From Sphingomicrobium sp. XHP0239 (lineage in GTDB: Bacteria; Pseudomonadota; Alphaproteobacteria; Sphingomonadales; Sphingomonadaceae), in assembly GCF_039555325.1 (NCBI RefSeq), contig NZ_CP154608.1, positions 2,294,001 to 2,358,000 of the forward strand: 64,000 nt of DNA, in the 5' to 3' direction. The position numbers and the translations under genes were made by a program. The notes beneath the pieces were generated by a model. That model was not told the DNA's origin. It did not search any database and was given only the letters and a program-made list of their open reading frames with translations. Below are positions 25,782-36,390 of the stretch, in pieces. Every line of letters starts with the position of its first letter. Within the stretch, counting starts at the first letter, position 1.

Positions 25782-26407
25782 CCGGCGCGCTGATAACCCG
25801 CGATCTGCGCCGCGCGGTCAGCGGCGCGCTGTGGCTGCCTGTCATCTTTTTCCTCATCGTCGCCAGCCTCGTACCTTTTGCGGTGGGGCCCGATGCGCCG
25901 TCGCTCGAACGGATCGGCCCCGGCATGATCCTGGTCGCCGCACTTCTCGCGGCGTTGTTGCCGATCGACCGACTGATCGCTCCCGATCTTGCCGACGGCA
26001 CGATCGATCAATTGCGCCTTCGCGGTCTGACGCCCGAATGGATCGCGCTGTCGAAGATGGTCGCGCACTGGCTGTCCTTTGCGCCCCCGATGTTACTCGC
26101 GCTGCTACCTGCGGCGGCCTTGCTGGGGCTCTCGGACGGGTTGGACCGAACGGCTCTCGCGTTGCTTCTGACCAGTCCGGGGCTCGCTGGCCTTGCGCTC
26201 GCGGCGGCGGGGCTGACGGCGGGGCTGGAGAGGGCAGGGGCGCTCGCGGGGCTGCTCGTGCTGCCGATCGCCGTACCGCTTCTCATTTTCGGAGTCGGGG
26301 CGGCGAATGGCGAGGCGGGCGCCTTCCCGCTGCTCGCGGCGGTGACGATGCTGATCTCTGCCGGCGCACCGTTCGTGACGGGCGCAGCGCTTCGCCAGCG
26401 CGGCTAG
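25778..26407 (+). CDS. ccmB: Heme exporter membrane protein CcmB
   Basis: A 209-residue protein with six hydrophobic segments. The opening (LITRDLRRAVSGALWLPVIFF) and the segment LPIDRLIAPDLADGTIDQLR are characteristic of CcmB. I chose the GTG at 25778, which overlaps the ccmA stop as GTGA; an ATG at 25754 would add eight residues. ccmC, normally next, is absent, and the following gene is convergent with a CTAG stop overlap. Confidence 0.92.
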   Translation: MTGALITRDLRRAVSGALWLPVIFFLIVASLVPFAVGPDAPSLERIGPGMILVAALLAALLPIDRLIAPDLADGTIDQLRLRGLTPEWIALSKMVAHWLSFAPPMLLALLPAAALLGLSDGLDRTALALLLTSPGLAGLALAAAGLTAGLERAGALAGLLVLPIAVPLLIFGVGAANGEAGAFPLLAAVTMLISAGAPFVTGAALRQRG

Positions 26408-27270
26408 TCGTTTACGTACCGTGCGAAAATCGCGGTCGGCAGCACCAGGTCGCGAGCTTCCTCCCGCACCCCCATCTCCCCCACCTCGACCCGCCCCGGC
26501 AGATGCGCGGTCGCCTGGCGCAGCAATTCGCCGATCGATAGCGCGCTTATCCGCACCGCGTAGACGGTGAGGATGCAGAAGCGACTCTTCTTGTCGAGCA
26601 GCGCGGCGCAATCCGCGACCAGCGGGGCGAGCCCCGTTTCGATCTCCCACCGCTCGCCCTTGGGGCCCCGGCCGAACTTGGGCGGGTCGAGCATGATGCC
26701 GTCGTAGCGCCGTTCGCGCCGAACCTCGCGCGCGGCGAACTTGCCCGCGTCCTCGACAAGCCAGCGGATCGGGCGGTCGGCCATGCCGGACAGCGTGGCA
26801 TTCTCGCGCGCGCCCTCGACCGACTTCTTGCTGGCATCCACATGGACCAGTTCGGCGCCCGTCTCGCTCATCTGCAGCGTGCCGACTCCCGTATAGCCGA
26901 ACAGGTTCATCGCCGTGCTTCCCGGGCCCAGTCGTTCGCGCGCAAAATCCCATTGCGGTGCCATGTCGGGGAAGAAAGCCAGATGCCGAAAAGGCGTCAG
27001 CTGGGCGTGGAAGCGGGTCGGACCGCGCGTCAGCTCCCAATGGTCGGGGACCTCGCGATAGTGCTGCCATTGCCCCTTGCCGTCGGCATCGCTGGCAGGG
27101 ACGAACTCGGCATGCGCGTCCCAGTCCTTCGATCCGGGCGACCACATCGCCTGCGGTTCGGGGCGGACGGTCCGGACGGGGCCGAAGCGTTCGAACTTCC
27201 GCCCATCGCCGGAGTCGATGAGCGCATAGTCGTCCCAGGGTTCGGTCACGAGAGTGAGGAGATCGCTCAC
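26404..27270 (-). CDS. Class I SAM-dependent methyltransferase (RlmI/RlmK-like)
   Basis: A 288-residue methyltransferase. It has the SAM-binding motif MNLFGYTGVGTLQ, the acidic strand LVHVDASKKSVEGARENA and the catalytic-region DPPKFGRGPKGERWEIE. These place it with the RlmI/RlmK-like 23S rRNA cytosine-5 or guanine methyltransferases and their relatives. It lacks an obvious N-terminal PUA domain. The exact target base cannot be read from sequence. It follows the SURF1 gene by 3 nt. Confidence 0.85.
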   Translation of the reverse strand: MSDLLTLVTEPWDDYALIDSGDGRKFERFGPVRTVRPEPQAMWSPGSKDWDAHAEFVPASDADGKGQWQHYREVPDHWELTRGPTRFHAQLTPFRHLAFFPDMAPQWDFARERLGPGSTAMNLFGYTGVGTLQMSETGAELVHVDASKKSVEGARENATLSGMADRPIRWLVEDAGKFAAREVRRERRYDGIMLDPPKFGRGPKGERWEIETGLAPLVADCAALLDKKSRFCILTVYAVRISALSIGELLRQATAHLPGRVEVGEMGVREEARDLVLPTAIFARYVND

Positions 27271-27273
27271 GAT

Positions 27274-27858
27274 CTAGGCGTCGCGATCCTCGCGCCGGGC
27301 CTTGCGCGCGGCGAGCAGGAAGATGATCGCGGCGATGGCGGCGAAGGCGAACCACTGGAAGGCGTAGCTGCGCGAATTGTTGCGGATCGCGTCGGGCGAG
27401 GGTGGGGCGCTCGCTTCCAGTCCCGCGAGCCCTTCGTCCGCGACCAGACGGAATCCGTATTTCTCGTCGGGGCCGATCGTCCCTGAAACCTGTCCGCCTT
27501 CCCAGTCGGTCCCTGCGACGGGCTCAGTGCTCCAGCCGATTTCGACGGCGGCGCCCGGCCCTTCCGCGCTGGTCCGGCAATCGGCGACGTGGGCATAGCC
27601 GCTGCGGCCCGCGCGGTTCGCACCGGCCTGATGCCGCCATCCCGTCACTTCGAGGCAGTTGAGTTGCGAACGGCGGAACAGCGGCGGTTCGTCGGGGACG
27701 ATGGTGGGATAGGTGACGGCGGGACGTCCGGCCGCGGCTTCGTAGGACGCGATGCGCGCATCCTTTTCCGCCGCGCGGTCGAGCTGCCAGATGCCGAGCC
27801 CGATCATCGTCGCAACGGCAATGGCCGTCACGATTCCGCCGATGACGAGCTTGTTCAT
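27274..27858 (-). CDS. SURF1 family cytochrome oxidase assembly protein
   Basis: A 194-residue protein with one transmembrane helix at each end (IGGIVTAIAVATMIGLGIWQLDR and YAFQWFAFAAIAAIIFLLAARK), the standard SURF1 topology. LGIWQLDRAAEKDA and NNSRSYAFQWFAFA are family blocks. SURF1 helps insert heme a into subunit I. It starts 1 nt after the ctaE stop, closing the ctaB-coxF-ctaG-ctaE-surf1 unit. Confidence 0.92.
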   Translation of the reverse strand: MNKLVIGGIVTAIAVATMIGLGIWQLDRAAEKDARIASYEAAAGRPAVTYPTIVPDEPPLFRRSQLNCLEVTGWRHQAGANRAGRSGYAHVADCRTSAEGPGAAVEIGWSTEPVAGTDWEGGQVSGTIGPDEKYGFRLVADEGLAGLEASAPPSPDAIRNNSRSYAFQWFAFAAIAAIIFLLAARKARREDRDA

Positions 27859-27859
27859 T

Positions 27860-28690
27860 CTAGTGGTAGGTGGCGCCCCAACCGCCCCATACGTAGATGG
27901 TCGCGAAGAGGAACAGCCACACGACGTCGACGAAGTGCCAGTACCAGGCAGCGGCTTCGAAGCCGAAATGCTGCTTGGGTGTGAAGTCGCCCTTCACCGC
28001 GCGCAGATAGCAGACGATCAGGAAGATCGTGCCGACCAGGACGTGGAAGCCGTGAAAACCGGTCGCCATGTAGAAGGTCGACCCGTAGATGTTCCCGCCG
28101 TCTTCGGTCGAGAAATTGAAGGGTGCATGGATATATTCGTAGACCTGTACGGCGCTGAACAGCGCGCCGAGCGCGATCGTTAGGAGGAGGCCGTTCTTGA
28201 AGCTCTTGCGATCACCATGGATCAGCGCGTGATGCGCCCAGGTCACCGTCGTTCCCGAGCACAGCAGGATGAGCGTGTTGAGAAGCGGGTAACCGAACGG
28301 ATCGATCAGCTCCATGTTGTTGGGCGGCCAGACGCCCCCGACCGAATCGACTGCGGGCGGGAACAGGGAGGCGTTGAAATAGGCCCAGAACCACGCGACG
28401 AAGAACATCACTTCGGACGCGATGAACAGGATCATGCCGTAGCGATGGTGCAGCTGCACCACTGGCGTGTGATCGCCAGAATTGGCTTCCTTGGTGACAT
28501 CCGACCACCAGCTGAAGAAGGTGAACAGCACGCCGACGAAGCCCGCGCCGAAGATGAGGGAGCCGAACTGGCTCATGTCGTTCATCCACATCACCGCACC
28601 GCCAAGCATGGTCATCGCGCTGAACGATCCGATCAGCGGCCAGATGCTGGGCGGAAGGATGTGATAGTCGTGATTGACTTGGCCGGCCAT
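27860..28690 (-). CDS. ctaE: Cytochrome c oxidase subunit III
   Basis: A 276-residue, seven-helix subunit of the aa3 oxidase. Family blocks include HHRYGMILFIASEVMFFVAW with the conserved Glu, NTLILLCSGTTVTWAHHAL, and the C-terminal AAAWYWHFVDVVWLFLF. The ATG at 28690 is clear. About 50 nt separates it from ctaG. Confidence 0.97.
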   Translation of the reverse strand: MAGQVNHDYHILPPSIWPLIGSFSAMTMLGGAVMWMNDMSQFGSLIFGAGFVGVLFTFFSWWSDVTKEANSGDHTPVVQLHHRYGMILFIASEVMFFVAWFWAYFNASLFPPAVDSVGGVWPPNNMELIDPFGYPLLNTLILLCSGTTVTWAHHALIHGDRKSFKNGLLLTIALGALFSAVQVYEYIHAPFNFSTEDGGNIYGSTFYMATGFHGFHVLVGTIFLIVCYLRAVKGDFTPKQHFGFEAAAWYWHFVDVVWLFLFATIYVWGGWGATYH

Positions 28691-28740
28691 GAATTGTCCT
28701 CGTCAGAGATGCGTTTGCGGATCGCTTAGCGGCTGCCCGC

Positions 28741-29271
28741 TCAACTTTCCACCGGGAAAAAGGTGTAAGAAAGGGTGATCTCGTCGATGTGACTGGTGTC
28801 GGGATCGGTGAGGATCGCGGGATCGACGAAGAAGATAACCGGCATCTCGACCTTCTCGCCCGGTTTGAGCTCCTGTTCGGTGAAGCAGAAACATTCGATC
28901 TTCGAGAAATACTGCCCTGCCTGGACCGGTGACACGTTGAAGGTCGCGGTGCCCTTCGTGGCGCGTGCGACGAGATTGGTGGCTTCGTAATTCACGATGG
29001 TGCGTTCGCCCGGCGCGATGCGGACGGTTTCGGCGGGTTCGAACTTCCACGGCAGATTGCCGTTGATATTGCCATCGAAGCGCACACCGATCTCGCCCGC
29101 TACCGCGCCCGGCGCGATCGCGGCTTTCTGGGTCGTGCCGCCGAAGCCCGTCACCTGGCAAAAAATGCGGTAGGCGGGCACCGCCGCGAAGGCGACACCG
29201 AGCATCAGCAGCGCGAACAGCGCGGCGCGCAGTGCGACCTTGCCGTTGTTGGGGGTGGCCGTCGCGCTCAT
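28741..29271 (-). CDS. ctaG: Cytochrome c oxidase assembly protein CtaG/Cox11
   Basis: A 176-residue copper chaperone that delivers CuB to subunit I. It has one N-terminal membrane anchor (ALFALLMLGVAFAAVPAYRIFCQVTGFGG) and a periplasmic domain with the copper-binding CFCFTEQEL motif. The ATG overlaps the previous small gene by 1 nt (TGATG). Confidence 0.97.
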   Translation of the reverse strand: MSATATPNNGKVALRAALFALLMLGVAFAAVPAYRIFCQVTGFGGTTQKAAIAPGAVAGEIGVRFDGNINGNLPWKFEPAETVRIAPGERTIVNYEATNLVARATKGTATFNVSPVQAGQYFSKIECFCFTEQELKPGEKVEMPVIFFVDPAILTDPDTSHIDEITLSYTFFPVES

Positions 29272-29414
29272 CAGGCGAGACCCATCTTCGCGATCGTGAT
29301 CCCGAAGACGAGCATGACGAACCCGAGCAGCAGCAACGCCGTGATGCGCGAGCGCTGGCGCTGGATGCGCCGAACTTCCTCGTCGCTGTAGTCGGGGCGG
29401 GGGGCTTGGGTCAT
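29271..29414 (-). CDS. Small single-helix protein between ctaB and ctaG (CoxF-like)
   Basis: A 47-residue protein. A basic, Arg-rich first half ([13 protein letters not shown]) is followed by one helix ([22 protein letters not shown]). Small membrane proteins of this shape occupy the same slot in many alphaproteobacterial oxidase operons and are often called CoxF. It overlaps the ctaB stop by 4 nt and the ctaG start by 1 nt, good evidence that it is translated. Confidence 0.85.
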   Translation of the reverse strand: MTQAPRPDYSDEEVRRIQRQRSRITALLLLGFVMLVFGITIAKMGLA

Positions 29415-30337
29415 GCGAAGGCGATCCGGTCGATGGTGAGAATGGCGAAGATCAGGAAAAGGTAGAGGATCGAATATTTGAACAGAGTCTTCTCCGGCCC
29501 CATCGCTTCGGGGGTGTCGGCGCGGTTCCGCGCGACTTGCACGGTAAACCAGAAGAAGAGCGCGGTCAGCGCGATGCTGGCGATCCCGTAAATCGGGCCG
29601 GTCAGTCCCAGGGGCCAGGGGGCGATCGCCGCGACCGCCATCGGGAAGGTGTAAAGAAGGATCTGGCGCCGCGTTTCCGCCATGCCGCGAACGACCGGAA
29701 GCATCGGGATGCCCGCCGCAGCATAGTCGGTCCGAACGAACAGGCTGAGCGCCCAGAAATGCGGCGGAGTCCACAGAAAGATGATCGCGAACATCAGCGC
29801 CGGTAGCAGCGTCACATCGCCCGTCACTGCCGCCCAGCCGATGACCGGCGGAAACGCACCCGCCGCGCCGCCGATGACGATGTTCTGGACCGTCCGGGGC
29901 TTGAGCCACATCGTATAGACGACGGCATAGAAGAAGATCGAAAAGGCAAGGATCGCAGCGGCCAGAAGGTTGGTCGCGAGGCCCATCACCATCACCGAGA
30001 AGAGCGACAGTCCCATGCCGAGGTGCAGCGCAGAGGAGCGGTCGACGCGGCCCGAAGGCAGCGGCCGTCCGGCGGTACGCTTCATTTTGGCGTCGATGTC
30101 GGCTTCGTACCACATGTTGAGCGCACCGCTCGCGCCCGCGGCGACCGCGATGCATAGGACTGCGGTAAAGCCGAGCACGGGATGGATCGGCGCGCGCGCC
30201 GCGAGCAGTCCACACAGCGCGGTGAAGACCACCAGGCTCATCACCCGCGGTTTGGTCAGCGCGAACAGATCGCTGGCGCTCGCAGGAAGGCGCGGCGAGG
30301 CGGCGACAGGCGGAGGGGATTCGGCGGCATGATCCAT
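29411..30337 (-). CDS. ctaB: Protoheme IX farnesyltransferase (heme o synthase)
   Basis: A 308-residue polytopic prenyltransferase that makes heme o, the precursor of heme a. The prenyl-diphosphate motif [20 protein letters not shown] is intact. It has an N-terminal Pro/Ala-rich cytosolic extension of about 25 residues. It is the first gene of the ctaB-coxF-ctaG-ctaE-surf1 block and is divergent from a cyclophilin gene. Confidence 0.96.
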   Translation of the reverse strand: MDHAAESPPPVAASPRLPASASDLFALTKPRVMSLVVFTALCGLLAARAPIHPVLGFTAVLCIAVAAGASGALNMWYEADIDAKMKRTAGRPLPSGRVDRSSALHLGMGLSLFSVMVMGLATNLLAAAILAFSIFFYAVVYTMWLKPRTVQNIVIGGAAGAFPPVIGWAAVTGDVTLLPALMFAIIFLWTPPHFWALSLFVRTDYAAAGIPMLPVVRGMAETRRQILLYTFPMAVAAIAPWPLGLTGPIYGIASIALTALFFWFTVQVARNRADTPEAMGPEKTLFKYSILYLFLIFAILTIDRIAFA

Positions 30338-30427
30338 GATCGTGGTCGCCTATAAGATGCTGAACGGGCAAAGCAAAGCGGGACGAAAGCCTTTGTCGAC
30401 GGGAGCCCGGCGCGCTAGGCTTCGCTT

Positions 30428-31042
30428 ATGACCCACCTTATTCTTGCCGCCGCCCTCGCGCTCACCTTGCAGGACGCCGCGCCTGCCGCCCCGATGCAGG
30501 TCGCGGCACCAGATGCCGAGGCGGCGGCCACCGAAACGGTGCGCGTTCGGATGACGACGGCTGCGGGCGACATCGTTCTCGATCTCGACACCGGTGCCGC
30601 CCCGATCACCGCGAATGCCTTTCTGGACTATCTCGACGCGGGAAACTTGGAGAGTGCGACCTTCTACCGCGCGATGCCCTACGGCGAAGCGGGGATCGCC
30701 CAGTTCGGCGTCCGTCGCACCGATCGGCTGCTCCACCCGATCGCACACGAATCGACCGCCGACACCGGCCTTGCGCACGAACGCGGCACCATCTCGCTGA
30801 TCGCGCCCGAACCGGGACAGGGTCAGGGTAACTGGTTCATCGCGCTGACCGATATTCCGGGGTTTGACGCGTCGGACAGCTTCCACGGCTTCAGCCCCTT
30901 CGGGCGGGTCGTCGAAGGTATGGACGTGGTCGAAGCGATCTTCGCCGCGCCGACCGATCCTGACGCCGGAGAGGGCGTGATGAAGGGCCAGATGCTGGTC
31001 GACCCGGTCGCGATCGAGAGCGCGACACGGGTCGAACCTTAA
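30428..31042 (+). CDS. Cyclophilin-type peptidyl-prolyl isomerase (exported)
   Basis: A 204-residue protein with a short N-terminal hydrophobic segment and a cyclophilin core: VRMTTAAGDIVLDLDTGAAPITANAFLDY, FYRAMP, and GQGNWFIALTDIPGFD. The usual Arg-Gln catalytic environment is changed; PYGEAGIAQFGVRR replaces the common FMIQGGD-type stretch. It may therefore be a divergent, periplasmic folding factor. It is divergently arranged with ctaB. Confidence 0.82.
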   Translation: MTHLILAAALALTLQDAAPAAPMQVAAPDAEAAATETVRVRMTTAAGDIVLDLDTGAAPITANAFLDYLDAGNLESATFYRAMPYGEAGIAQFGVRRTDRLLHPIAHESTADTGLAHERGTISLIAPEPGQGQGNWFIALTDIPGFDASDSFHGFSPFGRVVEGMDVVEAIFAAPTDPDAGEGVMKGQMLVDPVAIESATRVEP

Positions 31043-31066
31043 GCGGCAATTTTTCTGGCCCGCCGG

Positions 31067-31624
31067 TTACGCTCTGGCGGCGCGGGAGAATTGTATGGCC
31101 GCCAAGAGGAAGATCGTCACGAACATGGCGTGGATCACGATGACGAATGGGGCCGGATTGCCCATTCCAGCGGCGAAGGCCGCCACGCCCATTCCGATGT
31201 AGAACGTCGCCGCGATACGGCAGACGGCTGCCATGCCCGATGGCTTGGCCCTGACGAGCGTGGCTCCCAAGGCGAGAAGCGGGACGATCAGAAAATAGCC
31301 GATGTTGAACGGATTGTCCTCGTTGCCGACGATGCCGACCGCAAGGTTCGACCATAGAGTGAAGAGCGCCCCGAAGGTCATCAGGCCTGCCCCGATGCGA
31401 TATGACCAGTCGCGGCTGAGCCGGACGAGAGCCTCGACCACCAGTCCCGCGCCGCCCAGCAGGATGGCGGCAGCGATGAAGTCCCCGCCGTTCCAGTCGA
31501 CCCCCTCGGCTCCCGCCGCCATGGCGATGGCGGGCAGGGCGATAAGGAAACCGACAAGCCCCCATCCCGCGAGGCGAAGTCTGGAAAGCAGGCGATCGTC
31601 CTTGTCGATCATGACGTCGTTCAT
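31067..31624 (-). CDS. Membrane protein of unknown function
   Basis: A 185-residue protein with about five or six hydrophobic segments, for example WGLVGFLIALPAIAMAAG and FLIVPLLALGATLVRA. I recognise no family. It lies 78 nt downstream of the winged-helix membrane regulator on the same strand, so it may be co-expressed with or controlled by it. Confidence 0.6.
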   Translation of the reverse strand: MNDVMIDKDDRLLSRLRLAGWGLVGFLIALPAIAMAAGAEGVDWNGGDFIAAAILLGGAGLVVEALVRLSRDWSYRIGAGLMTFGALFTLWSNLAVGIVGNEDNPFNIGYFLIVPLLALGATLVRAKPSGMAAVCRIAATFYIGMGVAAFAAGMGNPAPFVIVIHAMFVTIFLLAAIQFSRAARA

Positions 31625-31702
31625 TTGGTCACTCCTTGAAACGATGAAGAGTGATCGGTCATCGTTCTTTCGCCGGGAAAAGGCATGAGCGCCCGGTGAG
31701 GA

Positions 31703-32755
31703 TCAGGTGAGCGCCCGCTGATTTCCGCGATTTGCCAAAAGAACACCTGCGACGAGAAAGCAGCCGAGCAGCAGTCCCTCGGTGGCCGCGGTGGCTGCCT
31801 GGACGGCTGGACTGAACCGCTCGGCCAGACCGCCCAGCCAACCGCCGTCGATCGCGGGTCCATGGAACTTGCGGGCGAGACCCAGCAGACTGGCGGCAAG
31901 TAGCTTGCCCCCGCCAAGGCTGATCAGCCCGCCCGCCGCTGCGCCGCCCAAACCGCCCCCGATGACGGGGCGGGGCCACCGCCCACTCACACCCCCGCAA
32001 AGTCGTGCGCCGATGGCGATCCCCGCGCCGAGGATCGCGCCCTCGAGACCGCCGGTAAAATCGTCGTGGGGCTGCCCGAGCAGGAAGGAGAAGCTGCCAC
32101 TGGCGAGCAGGTGGAAAAGGTCGCCGACCAGAAAGCCGCCGATCGCCGCACCGACGGCGACGAAGGCGAAATCGCGCTGCACGATCCGGCTGGCGGCCGC
32201 CATTCCCAGCATCAGGCCGAGTGATCCGAGCGCCGCCAGGCCAACGCCGATGACCGTCATGACCACGAAGATGATCAACGCGGCATCGTTTCCCGCGCCC
32301 GCGAGCAGGCCGTAGATCGCGCCGCCCAGGAGCCCCGCCGCCGCGCCGCCAAGCGTTCCGCCGACGATCGTGCGCACCATCGACGCATGGGCTTCCGCAG
32401 ACGCGGTGCGAGGCATCGGTGAGTTCCCGGTGGGCGCCGCGGATTCGACGGGCGCGATGAAGCGATAGCCGCGCTTGGGGACGGTCTCAATGTAGGTCGG
32501 TGCCGCTGCCTCGTCGCCCAGCGATTTGCGCAGTTCCTTGATCGCCTGGGTGAGCGCTTCGTCGCCGACCGTGACACCGGGCCAGGCGGCGTCGAACAAC
32601 GTGTCCTTGGAGAGAAGTTCGCCGGGATGTCGGACGAAGGCGGCGAGAAGGTCGAAGGTCTTGGGTGCCAGCGCCACCGCTTCGCCATCGCGTGTCAGTC
32701 GAGCCTCTCGCTCGTCGAACTCGAAAGGGCCAAAGCGATGGATGGCGGCGTTCAT
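31703..32755 (-). CDS. Winged-helix transcription regulator with C-terminal membrane domain (CadC-like layout)
   Basis: A 350-residue protein. Residues ~5-100 form an OmpR/PhoB-type winged helix (GEAVALAPKTFDLLAAFVRH, DEALTQAIKELRKSLGD, YIETVPKRGYRFIAPV). The rest is a Gly/Ala-rich multi-helix membrane domain with repeated GGxxGGAAAGG-like stretches. Membrane-bound regulators with this DNA-binding domain sense signals across the inner membrane (CadC, ToxR), but those have a periplasmic domain and one helix, whereas this has many helices. Target genes unknown; the adjacent membrane protein is one candidate. ATG at 32755 preferred over a TTG two codons upstream. Confidence 0.78.
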   Translation of the reverse strand: MNAAIHRFGPFEFDEREARLTRDGEAVALAPKTFDLLAAFVRHPGELLSKDTLFDAAWPGVTVGDEALTQAIKELRKSLGDEAAAPTYIETVPKRGYRFIAPVESAAPTGNSPMPRTASAEAHASMVRTIVGGTLGGAAAGLLGGAIYGLLAGAGNDAALIIFVVMTVIGVGLAALGSLGLMLGMAAASRIVQRDFAFVAVGAAIGGFLVGDLFHLLASGSFSFLLGQPHDDFTGGLEGAILGAGIAIGARLCGGVSGRWPRPVIGGGLGGAAAGGLISLGGGKLLAASLLGLARKFHGPAIDGGWLGGLAERFSPAVQAATAATEGLLLGCFLVAGVLLANRGNQRALT

Positions 32756-32808
32756 GGCCAAGGGCTAGCAGTCGGGTTGCGCGAGGTCATCCGGCGATTG
32801 AAACAAAC

Positions 32809-32838
32809 AAAGGCCGCCCGGTCTCTCGGACGGCCTTT
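32809..32838 (-). terminator. Intrinsic terminator after ctaD
   Basis: An 8-bp outer stem AAAGGCCG/CGGCCTTT with further inner pairing, followed leftward by TTTGTTTG. It lies about 30 nt past the ctaD stop and separates ctaC-ctaD from the regulator gene downstream. Confidence 0.75.
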
Positions 32839-32865
32839 TGAGTTTCCGTGTCGAGAACACCCGGT

Positions 32866-34551
<1,686 letters not shown>

Positions 34552-34562
34552 TCAGATCTTCC

Positions 34563-35648
34563 TTAGGCGATCGGCTGCGCGGCGGGCGCTTCGTTGGGTT
34601 CGGCTTCGGGCGGCGTGCCCTCGAGATCGGCATCGTCGCCTGCCTCGGCTTCGGCAGCGTCGGCTTCGGCCTGCGCGGCGGCGGCTTCGGCGGCCTCGCG
34701 GCGCGCGATCTCGTCGGGCATCGCGCCACCCTTGCTGGCGACGTAGCGGCGGAATTCAGCGGGAGTCACGACCTCGATCGCGATCGGCATGTAGGCATGA
34801 CGCGCCCCGCAAAGCTCGCTGCACTGTCCGAAATAGAGACCCGGCTCGTCGACCTTGACCCAGGTTTCGTTGAGGCGACCGGGGACGGTGTCCATCTTGA
34901 GCCAGAAGGCCGGCATCGCGAACGAATGGATGACGTCGTTCGCCGTCAGCAGGAACTTGACCGTCTGTCCCGCCGGAATGACGAGCCGCTCGTCGACCGC
35001 CAGCAGCGCCGGACCATCGGCGTCGGTGCGGAACCGCTGACCCTCGGTCAATGCGGGATCGTCCGCTTCGCGCAGCATGTTGGACACGAAGCTGAAGCCG
35101 CCATGGTCGGGGTATTCGTATTCCCAATACCATTGATGGCCCGTCACCTTCACGACGACATCGGCCGGCGGCGGCGAATATTGCGCCCGGATCAGACCGA
35201 TCGAGGGAAAGGCGATGACCAGCAGAATCAGCGCGGGCAGCACCGTCCAGATCACCTCGATCACCGTATTGTGCGACGTCTTGCTCGGTTCGGGATGGGC
35301 GCTGCGGCGGAAACGCACCATGGCGTAGAGCAGCAGGACCAGCACGAAGAGGCTAATCGCCGTGATGAGCGGCATCAGCCAGTTGTTATGGAAGCCGAGC
35401 GCACGCTGTCCGACTTCGGTATACTGCTGCTGGATCCCCATCGCGCCGGTCGGGCCGTTGTAGCCCTGCGAAGCATCGATGCCGATCCATTCGGGCAGAT
35501 CCTCGGCCTCGGCGTCGGCGTCGAGCCCCGGCTGGACGGCGACCTGCTCGCCGATCGGAGTCTCGACCGTCTCCTGCGCGGCGGCAGGGGCGGTGGCGAG
35601 GAACAGGGCGGCAAAGGCCAGGAACAGCGTTTTCACGAGATCGATCAT
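34563..35648 (-). CDS. ctaC: Cytochrome c oxidase subunit II
   Basis: A 361-residue subunit that receives electrons from cytochrome c. It has a signal peptide ending near TAPAAAQ, two transmembrane helices, and a CuA domain with GQCSELCGARHAYMPI, which contains all CuA ligands. A C-terminal tail of about 60 residues is rich in Ala and Glu and carries no heme c motif. I prefer the ATG at 35648; an ATG at 35681 would extend the N-terminus by 11 residues. Confidence 0.96.
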   Translation of the reverse strand: MIDLVKTLFLAFAALFLATAPAAAQETVETPIGEQVAVQPGLDADAEAEDLPEWIGIDASQGYNGPTGAMGIQQQYTEVGQRALGFHNNWLMPLITAISLFVLVLLLYAMVRFRRSAHPEPSKTSHNTVIEVIWTVLPALILLVIAFPSIGLIRAQYSPPPADVVVKVTGHQWYWEYEYPDHGGFSFVSNMLREADDPALTEGQRFRTDADGPALLAVDERLVIPAGQTVKFLLTANDVIHSFAMPAFWLKMDTVPGRLNETWVKVDEPGLYFGQCSELCGARHAYMPIAIEVVTPAEFRRYVASKGGAMPDEIARREAAEAAAAQAEADAAEAEAGDDADLEGTPPEAEPNEAPAAQPIA

Positions 35649-35814
35649 CCTGAATGATAAGCGGATTTGGGCGTATGTCATGCACCCGATTGGCCGCCTC
35701 TATATCGGCGCGTTCGCCATAGCTCAAGACCGTGTAAAAGGCCGTAGCGCAGCCTCGCTTTACCTGTTCGCGTGCGCCATTTAGAGACGCAGCGACGAGG
35801 AGACGGCAGGCGAC

Positions 35815-36390
35815 ATGACGCAGGACGAGATTTTGGCCGAATTCCGTAGCGCCAATGCGCTGCTGGAAGGACATTTCATTCTTTCCTCCGGACGCCGCAG
35901 CGCCGCCTATCTGCAATGCGCGCGGGTGCTGATGAACGCGGAGCGCGCCGCACGCTTGGCCGAGGCGCTGGCAGAAAAGATTCCCGAAAAGCTGCGTCAG
36001 CGCATCGACACGGTCGTTTCTCCCGCCATGGGCGGAGTCGTCATCGGCCATGAAATGGGCCGGGCCCTCGGCAGGGACGCGATGTTTCTCGAGCGGCCGG
36101 AGGGGGAATTTCATCTGCGCCGCGGGTTCGCGCTCGAACCGGGCGCCAATGTCTTGATGGTCGAGGATGTGGTGACGACGGGCCTGTCGAGCCGCGAGGC
36201 GATTGCGGCCGTGGACCGCGAAGGCGGCAAGGTCCTAGCCGAAGTCGCGCTGGTCGATCGCGGCGGCGGCGGCGAGCTGGGAGTCCCCTTCTTCGGGCTG
36301 ATCGACCTCGACATTCCCACGTACGATCCCGACGACCTGCCGCCCGATCTGGCCGCGATCGAGCCCGTCAAGCCGGGCAGCCGCGCGTGA
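35815..36390 (+). CDS. pyrE: Orotate phosphoribosyltransferase
   Basis: A 191-residue PRTase that makes orotidine-5'-phosphate in pyrimidine synthesis. It has the family N-terminus HFILSSGRRSAAYLQCA and the PRPP-binding VLMVEDVVTTGLSSREA. It starts a long plus-strand operon (pyrE, serine hydrolase, pdxJ, acpS, lepB, AI-2E exporter) with overlaps or 1-nt gaps throughout. It is divergent from ctaC. Confidence 0.96.
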   Translation: MTQDEILAEFRSANALLEGHFILSSGRRSAAYLQCARVLMNAERAARLAEALAEKIPEKLRQRIDTVVSPAMGGVVIGHEMGRALGRDAMFLERPEGEFHLRRGFALEPGANVLMVEDVVTTGLSSREAIAAVDREGGKVLAEVALVDRGGGGELGVPFFGLIDLDIPTYDPDDLPPDLAAIEPVKPGSRA

